Shown: one piece after another, positions 56,246 to 64,000 of the stretch
How positions within the stretch are numbered: position 1 is the first letter of the stretch
How the letters are laid out: each line of letters opens with the position of its first letter
NCBI GenBank assembly: GCA_022559845.1
Contig: CM040126.1
Coordinates: 225,748,641-225,812,640 of the forward strand
DNA length: 64,000 nt
Direction: 5' to 3'
Source of the DNA: Amorphophallus konjac
Taxonomy: Eukaryota > Streptophyta > Magnoliopsida > Alismatales > Araceae
Position numbers and translations under genes: made by a program
The notes under the pieces: model-generated
The model's database searches: none
What the model saw: only the letters and a program-made list of their open reading frames with translations
What the model was told of the DNA's origin: nothing

Positions 56246-57325
56246 ACATTCTGGTCTAGTCACCATGTTTATACCTTGGATGACCTTGTTATGGGATTAG
56301 ACTCACAATGGAAGTTGACGCGCTTATTGGCCCGAGGCGTCGACCAACCCACTAGTCATAGCTTCACCCATCCGGCCTTCGGATCCATTACCTCCGTGTG
56401 CACCGTGGGTTGTGTCACCACGGAGATTCTTCTATTCCTCCCTATGCCGGCCGAGCCCGACTTCCTTCCCTTTTGCCCAAGGGGAGAATCTTATTTTTTA
56501 CACATGACTGTCATCCCACCGATCACAATGTATGACGGTGACTATGAATTTCAAACTTGGAACCATGTCATGGGGAATCCATATCGAGGGATCATACTTT
56601 CTTTGATCCCTTCGATCCCATCCTTAGTCAACCCCTTGCCCTACCACATTTACTCCACTTCTTCGAGGGCGTCCACTATCACACCCCTTCCCCACGGGCT
56701 AGTCCACCTACACCCAACCCTGGAACTGTTCCATGGTCATCATATAAGGGTGTCAAAGAAGGTGAATTCGGTTCTCCACCAATCAAGTCCAATGTGCATG
56801 CATGGTACCCTTTAGGATGTCTAGGAATTTCCCATTCCGCCAACCACCGGTTACGTCAAGTGTATGCATGGCACACATTCGGGTGTCCTGGTCCACCCTT
56901 GCATGTGTATGGGTCGGACTAACATTAGGTTTGTCTAGGGTCTTGTGTGTCTGTGCATACGTCGCGTCGAGTCAGTCTTTTGTACGCTCGCATTGTTAGT
57001 CCCTTTCGAGTGCGAGACTTGTCGGAATTTGGGATCGGCTCTACCCCACATATCGGATCTAGTCACATAAGGGACCCAGCGGTGATTCTTGGTGAGTCTT
57101 TGAGCCGCTTCCTTCATTTGAGAGTGACCCCACCCTGGAGTGTCCACCTCTAGCCTCATTCCCCAGCAGCGTGTGCATATGGAATCTATATGTGGTGAGC
57201 AGGTCTCGATTACTTGGAGTGGAGCGTACTCCGCGCTTCCAGGTTTGGTGACGGATCCGTCGGAGCTACTCGAGCAGCCGCACCCCTTACTCGACGGGGT
57301 CGAGTTCTTCCCACCCGGGGAGAAT
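56246..57325 (+). pseudogene. TE5 orphan segment (continued) and decayed integrase C-terminus/chromodomain
   Basis: After the CACTA end the frame resumes: LDDLVMGLDSQWKLTRLLAR, then SHSFTHPAFGSITSVCTVGC and VTTEILLFLPMP, aligned to copy 1 (VEDLIRSLDCQ, SHSFTHPSLGSITLVCIIGH, ITSEVLLLLPIP). From ~56980 the integrase C-terminal/chromodomain part is recognisable only in shifted frames (GEQVSITWSGAYS against DEQVTTTRSGAYQ; FFPPGEN before the LTR). The purine tract CACCCGGGGAGAAT ends at 57325. Confidence 0.65.
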
Positions 57326-59352
57326 TGATGGGAATCAACACCGGGCACTAACTTTTCTGTTTACATTTGTGTTCTTTTATTTGCATTTATATCAATAGGA
57401 AAGTATGTTTGCAATTGTAAGGCTGTATAAGCCAACATGTAAGTCCTTCGGTTTTAGTGGGTTTATGTGCAAAAGTACATGTAGGCCATGCATGACCCTC
57501 CACCCCTTTCTCATTGGTCCAAGTGGCATCTTGGGGGTCCATGTGGGGCTGGTCAAAGTCCTAGGTGGGCTTCTAGATGATTGACCATTCAAAGGGGACA
57601 ATGGATTTACAAAGTCCAAGATGCCATCCCCTAGGTCAAGCGCCCCCCCGCCCCATTTAGTGTTTTTTTATTTTGTTCCAAAACACATGGGAGAATAATA
57701 TTTGATCTCCCTAGTTTGCCCCTCCCCTAACATAGATCTGAGGGTAGTATGAGTCATTTTACATTTCTTATAAATAGCATGTATTTCCCATTTTACAAGA
57801 ATTAATGAGAAGAATTATTGTGAAATTGCAAAGGCCCTTGGGCGCCCCACTCTCTTCCCCTCCTTGCAGCATGGATTTGCTGTGTCTCTAGGGTGGATTC
57901 CAAGTGTTCTATCTTCTTGGAGTGTGAAGCTCCACCGCTGCCTTCAGTTCGTGCCGCCATCGCGCCGCCATCGCCATCGCCGGAGTTCTGTCCAAATTAG
58001 GACAGCAAGCTCTTCCCGGATTTTTAGCTCTCAACCTCTTGATCTGGTGGATTCCAAATTTTGAGGGTGAGTTCTTGAGGTCAATCCCATGTCCCACAAA
58101 ACGTTTCCCATTTTCTAGCCTTCGTTTTATATTTTTTCCATTTCGTGTTTCCCCACCTTCCAGATCTACCAATCTTCTATTTTCTGTCACAACAGGCTAG
58201 TTCATCCATTGTTCGACCCCCTTTTCCTTTTCTGATTGAGTCTAAACTTGGACAGAGTATTCTGCCCACCAAAGCCCATCTCCAATAATTTTCCCTCGAA
58301 TTTAGGAGCTCTTTTCCCCTTCCAAAAAATTAAAACTCAGTCAAATCTCAGTTCTGTCCTGTGTAGTCCAGATCCGACCCACCAGTGTCATAAAATCCGT
58401 TTCCCTAACCAAACAACCTCTAGAAATTCCACAAAAAATATCCTCGTCTTCCTTACTTATCCCTCTCCAACTTTCATGAAGATGTCAACTTCCAGATCTG
58501 AGGTTTGAGCCACGGTCAATGTCTATTATCAGTCTGTTCAAAAATACACCACGAAAAATCCAGAGCTGTCACAATTCCTTCCACAGTCCTTGGTCGAAGG
58601 ATTTCAGAGCAACTTTCCAACGGTCTCTATTTTGCGTCGATCCGACGTCGGGGTTGATCGCATCAACAGACCTCGCCAGGTCGCACGCTGTAAAATAGAA
58701 GCATCAGATCCGTGGGCAGCAAGGTCAACAAGTGAAGATCGGAGCCGAGTCGGCTTCCACAAGGTGAACCAGCACATCGCCGCCCCAGGGAGCGTCCCTC
58801 CAGGAGCCACTGTCACAGAGGTACCACTCCGGTCCCACTCGGACCCACCGACCAGCACGTGGGCCCCACAACCAGCAGCTTGCGCCGTCCGAACCGCACC
58901 AACGGGGTGATAGAAGTGCTGCCCATCAACCCAAGATCGGTCCTCCTGGACCCACTTGTGTAGCCCTTTACCTCCCTGCGTGGAGTGGGCGATAATTCAC
59001 TGCTGTAAGTATTGTAATATTTAGTTACCGGGAGTTACTGCACTTGGCCGGGATCATTTTCCGCACGCCCGGAGCATGGAGGTATCGTGTCCACTCCTCT
59101 CTCGGCATTTGCTTTATTTCGTATATTTCTGTATGCCGCTGCTATAGAGCATGTGATAAGATTATTAGCTCGATATTATATATTATCACCGCTGCAAGAG
59201 AGAGAGCGAGACCCGTCCCGTGACTCGATCCGAGCACGGAAGAGCCGACTACCCGACTCATTACCGATTTCTCAACCACGCACGGTCCCACGCATCCCTC
59301 GCTAGGGACACCCGCGAGCTAGAGTCCCAGGTCGCGTGTCCGTCTCGCATCA
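57326..59352 (+). repeat. TE5 right LTR (B), 2027 bp
   Basis: Starts TGATGGGAATCAACACC and ends GTGTCCGTCTCGCATCA before the CCCAC duplication. TATA decamer at 57770-57779. Confidence 0.9.
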
Positions 59353-59357
59353 CCCAC
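59353..59357. repeat. TE5 target-site duplication, right copy (CCCAC)
   Basis: Matches 48281-48285. Confidence 0.9.
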
Positions 59358-60496
59358 CTTCCCTCCCCATCTCCCTCCTCTTGGGTGCGACACCCAAGGC
59401 TCCTCTCCCAGCCTTCCTTGCCACATCAGCCACCTTTCCTCCTTTCCTTCCTAGATATTCTCCACCTCCATATTATCTCTCCCCCTCCTTAGAAACTTGC
59501 GCACCCCCTCCTCATCCTCTTTCCTAATCCACAAAAATTCAAATCCCTCCCCTATTATGTCTCCCTCCCCCCTCCAATAATATTCCCTTATTCCCAAAAA
59601 TCCCTGCCACCTCAGCCAATCTTCTAGGAAAAATTCCCTAATCCCTCTCCCTCTTCTTCCCCAACTTGCGCACCCACCTTCCCTCCACCACCCAGCCCAT
59701 CGCCCCCCCCTAAACACTAACCCTACCCGTCCCTCCCTAGCACCCCACGCCCTCCAGCCTCTAGCAGCCTCTTCCCCACTACTTCCTACGCCTCCCCCTC
59801 TCTCAAGTTCGTCCACAGCGGCCCCGGGATCCCACGGCATCACCATTGTCCTTGGCTTTGGAGTTTTCTCTGTTCTGTTGCCTGCATATCCAAGTTAGAA
59901 CCTAAAGCCCCTATTGTAGAAGCTGCACCGACATCCATAGCACGATCCAGTGTGAGCCCTTCTGGGGGTTCGATCTACTTCGTGTCAGCTTTGATCTAGA
60001 AGTGATCCTGCCTCGTTTCGACATTGACGCTACTTGTGGCATCAATTCTCGTGCGGCCGCACAAGGCCAGCACGAGATAGTTCACCCAGGTCGTGAATCC
60101 TTGTTGCAGAACATACCACGCCCTCCCTGGTGACCTTCTAGACGTGATCTTCCTCTGAGGTGTTCCTCTTAACGTCCCAGAGCCATCCTAGGGCCCAGGT
60201 GATTTGAACGCTTTCTAAGTCCCGTATTGTTCGTACCGCCCCGCACATCCCAGCCCTGCCTGGCTGTTCACCCAGGAAACATAACCTCACCACAAAGTTG
60301 ACCATGCTTTTCTACTTGCTCAGAAGGCACCCAAATTTTGATGGTACGTAGAGATTTTAGTTTTACTTCCAACCCCACAGGTCTCACCTCTTTCTGAGTT
60401 CTATAGCGGGAGCACTGACCTCTACACTGCGACTACGCCGACCTGTCTAGTGCGATAGAATCACGCAGGGCATCTTATTTGACCAGTCCTACCTTC
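59358..60496 (+). repeat. Continuation of the LTR-like sequence interrupted by TE5
   Basis: CTTCCCTCCCCATCTCCCTC, then CTTGGGTGCGACACCC, continuing 48285. Mostly C-rich non-coding. No primer site is reached before the next LTR-like sequence starts at 60497, so it is truncated or interrupted there. Confidence 0.4.
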
Positions 60497-61880
60497 TGTT
60501 GGAACCCTAGTTTTAATGATGATAATCTATGAGTCATGTGTAGACTGGATTGCATAAGTTTGTCTACATTTGATCATTTCATATAAAATGTATGTCTGTG
60601 CACAGTTGAGTCATCCAGCATACAAGGTATGTGTACCTTGCGTTTGTTGCTTACAGTCCATGCGTAGGTTGAAGAAGTCAGTGCATAGTCAGGTCTGTGC
60701 ATATCACGTTACTTGGCAGATAATGACTGCATACGTCTTAGTTCTTTGCATATTCAGGGTTGGTGCAATGGTTGGTCCGTGCATACTTAGTTCATAGAAG
60801 GTTGACACAGAGTTGGTATTAGCTTCATTAGTATCAGTGCATATTTGGTGTTAGCTTGAGTTGGTGCATTGCTTGTCTTGCATATCCATCCTCGGTGCAG
60901 CTCATGTTTACGCATTCACCAAAGTCAGTGCATTCAATAGTCGGTGCAATCTTTGGCCTAAGGCAGATCTAGGTCGGCATACATAGAAGATCGGTGCAAG
61001 TTTTTGCTTGGTCTGCATACCAACCCCGGTGCATTTCATTACTGAATTTAGTGCACGATCTCAGTGCAATCTTGCAGGATGCACCCACACGTAGTCTGTG
61101 CATTTCTTTGCCCTATAACAATAGTGAGTATGTACATACCTCATTATGTACACCGATGGTCTGTGTGTGTGACTTGCCTAATATATGCATCAAGTCAGTG
61201 CATGTTGACTTATTCATATACGAGTCCGTGCATGCATAACTCTGCTTATAAAATGTTTGACCTAATGACTACTGTTCTCCTAACAGAGATTTTCTCTCCA
61301 AGAGAACTGAGGCCAAGTGATCCTAACTTCTAGAGTGGCACATGATCCAAGAGTGGAGGAGGTGCCAGGATCGAGACATGTGGAAAGCATTGAGCTAGGA
61401 TGCTACCACGTGGGCCAAAGCATTTCGGCGGGAATCGTGGAAAGCACACGCCCCTCATCTGATGCCCATAAAATAGAAAAAGGAAAGAAAGACGAAGAAG
61501 TGCGTAGTACGATACAGAAGAAGAATTTTGAGAGAAAAAGGAGATCAAGCACCTAAAAAGAAAAGAGACAGAAAGAGAGAGAGATATATAGTTTTGAAGG
61601 GAAGAAAGAGCAGCACATTAAAGATCAGGTTTTAAGTAGTGTTCTCTGGATCAGATCCGAGACACTTGGCTCCTGCGCGAGCATTTTTCGTTTTGAATTT
61701 ATTGACAACCCTCTGTTTGCTATGTTTTGTTCTTTTCGTTCTCTCTTCTTTGATACTCGTTTAAGCTGTTCGTCAGCGGTTGCAGAGGAGGTTTTTCTCT
61801 GGTCGACTAAGCTGTAAAGCCCAGCGGGTCAAGCTGTTTGTGATGGGGTCATCACCATCCATCCTGACACTCTCTACCAT
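60497..61880 (+). repeat. Copia (SIRE-like) LTR-like segment
   Basis: Begins TGTTGGAACCCTAGTTTTAATGATG, the type of start seen in SIRE LTRs (TGTTG..., then GATGATAA). TATA-like CTTATAAAATG at 61251. No coding. The end and a target duplication could not be identified, so solo LTR status is only suggested. Confidence 0.4.
60590..61240 (+). repeat. Cluster of GTGCA/TGCAT motifs
   Basis: About twenty TGCA-centred words (CAGTGCAT, CGGTGCAA, CTGTGCAT, CCGTGCAT) in 650 bp, where two or three are expected by chance. They are irregularly spaced, so not a simple tandem repeat. Confidence 0.75.
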
Positions 61881-61889
61881 TCTCGTCAC

Positions 61890-64000
61890 CCCGGAGGCGT
61901 ACATCATGGTCTAGTCATTTATTTTGAGTCCTATGTATGTTTCTTTATTTTATTTGAGTCATATCATTGTAATTTCCCTTTTATTTGAGTCATGTCCCTA
62001 GGTCTTGTGCTTATTTCCCTATGTTTGAGTGTCATTAGGTTTATTAGTTAGCTATTGGGCCCAATTCATTGGGCTTGGCCCATGGGTGCCCCTACCTTGC
62101 TGGTTATTAGTCAATGTGTCAAAAGTCAGGGTCTTATTATAAATTGTGGGATCCCTATAAATAGGACCCCACTCTCTCCATTTTAAGGTAATGAATCAAT
62201 GAATGAAAAAAACTTGCCATTTTGAGAGTTCAAACTACTTATCTAGTGGAGAGATTCCATTATTTGGGTGAGAGACCCTAGGGGAGAGATTCCCCACCCA
62301 TCTCTCTCTTAATCTCTCTCTTTCACTCCCCTTTCTCTCTCCTCCACACCCAATTTCAAAAATTTTCTCTCTCCTCCCTTTCCAACCACCACTCTCCCAT
62401 CTACCCCCATTAAAGGCCACTCCCCTTCCCCACACATCCCATTACTCCACCCCCTAGTCCCAAGAGAGCTTCCACCAATCCTAGCTCCATCTCCCAACCC
62501 CCAACTACCCCACCCACTTCCCCAAGCACCCTTCCCACTACCCCAAGCACCCCTTCCCTTCCCCAACACAACCCCTCCCATCCCCAAGACAACCATTGAA
62601 TACCCTCCATTAAGGAAAATTCAAACTCACCTTCCCTCTACCCACTTGTGCCCCCCTCACCTTCCCCTCTCCCTCCAAGTCCAAATTCGTAGCTCCTCTC
62701 TCATCCATAGCAAACACCCCCTTCCAGCCCCCATTCTTCCCTTCCCACACCTTGAAACCCCCCCCTAGACCCCCTCATAGCTGGGGGTTGTCCCTACACA
62801 CAACCACCTCATTTCCCCTCCCATCTACCTCATTCCCCATTACCTATCTCCACCCTCTCAAGTTCTGGTTGCAGGTAGTAGATTGGCTGCAGGTTTCAGA
62901 GGCCACCCCGTCATCCCCGGGGAGCTTCAGGTGGCATACCATACATCGACGGAAGCGTCTTCCTGTCTTCTTCGCAACGGTGGTGGTCCCGTCCCATTCC
63001 GAGTTTGTGATCGACCAGGAGAGCCATTCTCCCACAACTGCACAGATCCCCCCTGGCAGGAGACCAGAGCCGTATTGGAAGCTCGACTGCGATGATCGTA
63101 TTGGGAATCGGATCAAGAGTTCTTCTTCAAACATCTTATACTATGAGTCTTCTAACATCTCCAAGAAGCATAGCCCCATTTGGCAACATGACCTGAAAGT
63201 TATCAATTTTCTCCCTCGGGTGCTCGGTTCTGCTTCCACTCAGTCTGCACCGACCCCTCCTCAGTGTTCAGAGCCTACCGGTCGACCCCGACATCAGCTG
63301 GAATCCCCGTTAGTCTTGCTTCGAAGAGGACTTGTCAACGGTTCCAACGACTCTAGAGGCACCTGATTCTGAGCTCTGGAGGGACCGTGGCAACCTCTGC
63401 TTCCTGCTGTTGGGAACCTGAAGCTGTCAGATCTGAGGGTTTGCCACCCTGTTCAAGCCCCTACCCCAACCAGCAGCGGTTTCCGAAGAAATTTACAAAA
63501 TTCAAGCATCATGCAGATCCGACTACGAAGAATCTCCAAGTGGTTTCGTCTGCAAAAAAAATTCAGGGCTTACCACAGCGTCCAATTACCTGACGGTCTA
63601 TCCTGAGTCACAATCAGCGGGCAGATTCAACTTCGACTTCCCTCTCTTCACTTCTAGCTCGAATTCCCCTCCCCGCTTGGCCGGCTGAAGGCCCCTCCCT
63701 GCGTGGAGGTCGTATTGAGTGTATTCATTGGCTTCCCTTCCCCGAGATCCCCCCCCTTGCATGGGGGTAGTTCATGTATTATTTACACTCGCAGGTTTGA
63801 AGCTTCATCGACACAGCGTGCGGGTGCCTCCCCTCGCCTCCCCGCTCGCCCCCGTCTCCGACCGGAGTCGGTTTCTTCAAACCGGCTAGGTGAGAACTTG
63901 TCCCTTACTCTCAATTATACTTGTTCATTTAATATTCTTCAATTACGCCGTCGGTTAGAGAGGGAGCGCTCGGTTCAAAGGTTCCACCATCTTGTTCGAC
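61890..64000 (+). repeat. Further gypsy LTR of the chromodomain family, running off the window
   Basis: TATA box CTATAAATAG at 62155-62164, followed by AATGAATCAATGAATGAAAA, C-rich R/U5 sequence, and GCCCCTCCCTGCGTGGAGG at 63691, matching the U5 block of the other copies (CCTCCCTGCGTGGAGTGGG). Upstream GGAGGCGTACATCATGG may be the end of an internal region. The exact start and its element are not resolved. ORFs inside (62752-63366) have no domain. Confidence 0.45.
62155..62164 (+). promoter_or_regulatory. TATA box of the right-edge LTR
   Basis: CTATAAATAG, the same decamer as at 48162. Confidence 0.5.

Larger units (their letters stand above)
48286..59352 (+). mobile_element. TE5: complete minimal chromodomain-type element (copy 2) split by a CACTA transposon
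   Basis: LTR A 48286-50376, tRNA-iMet PBS, gag, orphan segment (resuming after the CACTA element), decayed integrase C-terminus, PPT CACCCGGGGAGAAT, LTR B 57326-59352 and CCCAC duplication on both sides. Without the 4.6-kb CACTA insertion it is about 6.4 kb. No protease, RT or RNase H motif is present in the internal sequence, as in copy 1. Confidence 0.88.

Noticed and set aside
60497..61880. Complete solo LTR with target duplication
   Set aside because: The start looks right, but I could not find a CA end followed by a copy of the CCTTC flank.
62752..63366. 204-codon ORF near the right edge
   Set aside because: In LTR U5-like C-rich sequence; no domain, and related LTRs do not keep it.

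Overview
This is repeat-dominated nuclear DNA from a flowering plant with a large genome. I see no ordinary single-copy host gene, no rRNA or tRNA gene and no CRISPR array. Almost every base can be placed in a nest of LTR retrotransposons plus one CACTA-type DNA transposon. The Ty3/gypsy Tat/Ogre and Athila lineages, a Ty1/copia SIRE-type element and a CACTA transposon point to an angiosperm; the species cannot be read from the sequence.

Left half (1-42139), read as a nest from youngest to oldest. TE2 (12900-24046) is a complete Tat-lineage element with two 784-bp LTRs and a 5-bp target duplication (CCTGG). It sits inside TE1, a giant Ogre/Tat-like element that enters the window inside gag (1) and ends with a proposed ~5.15-kb 3' LTR (26815-31968). 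TE1 carries gag-protease-G-patch-RT-RNase H-second RNase H-integrase, followed by antisense plant-mobile-domain (PMD) genes. TE1 appears to interrupt the RT of a SIRE-type copia element (31969-37223), which keeps its RNase H, an env-position ORF and its 3' LTR. The SIRE element in turn interrupts the gag of a minus-strand Athila element (37224-42139) with a 2220-bp LTR. Athila then sits in the 5' LTR of the next family.

Right half (42140-64000). This is dominated by a family of 2.0-2.2-kb-LTR elements with a tRNA-iMet-type primer site. They encode a short gag joined, through an unrecognised conserved segment, to an integrase C-terminus plus chromodomain, with no protease, RT or RNase H. One copy (42140-47262) leads into a recombinant second internal region. 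A complete copy, TE5 (48286-59352, target duplication CCCAC), is split by a CACTA-like transposon (51603-56245) that carries exon-like non-transposase fragments. The right edge holds a copia-type LTR-like segment with dense GTGCA motifs (60497-~61880) and a further related gypsy LTR running off the window.

Genes and decay: nearly all coding regions carry nonsense codons consistent with C-to-T decay. The most intact are the TE2 pol ORF (790 codons), the TE2 antisense ORF (one stop in ~867 codons) and the second PMD gene (24156-25594, one intron, no stop).

The most unusual observation is a ~100-bp hairpin module at equivalent U5/leader positions in three otherwise unrelated elements (31723, 36969, 50476), with compensatory base changes. 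The second is the minimal gag-orphan domain-chromodomain retroelement family.
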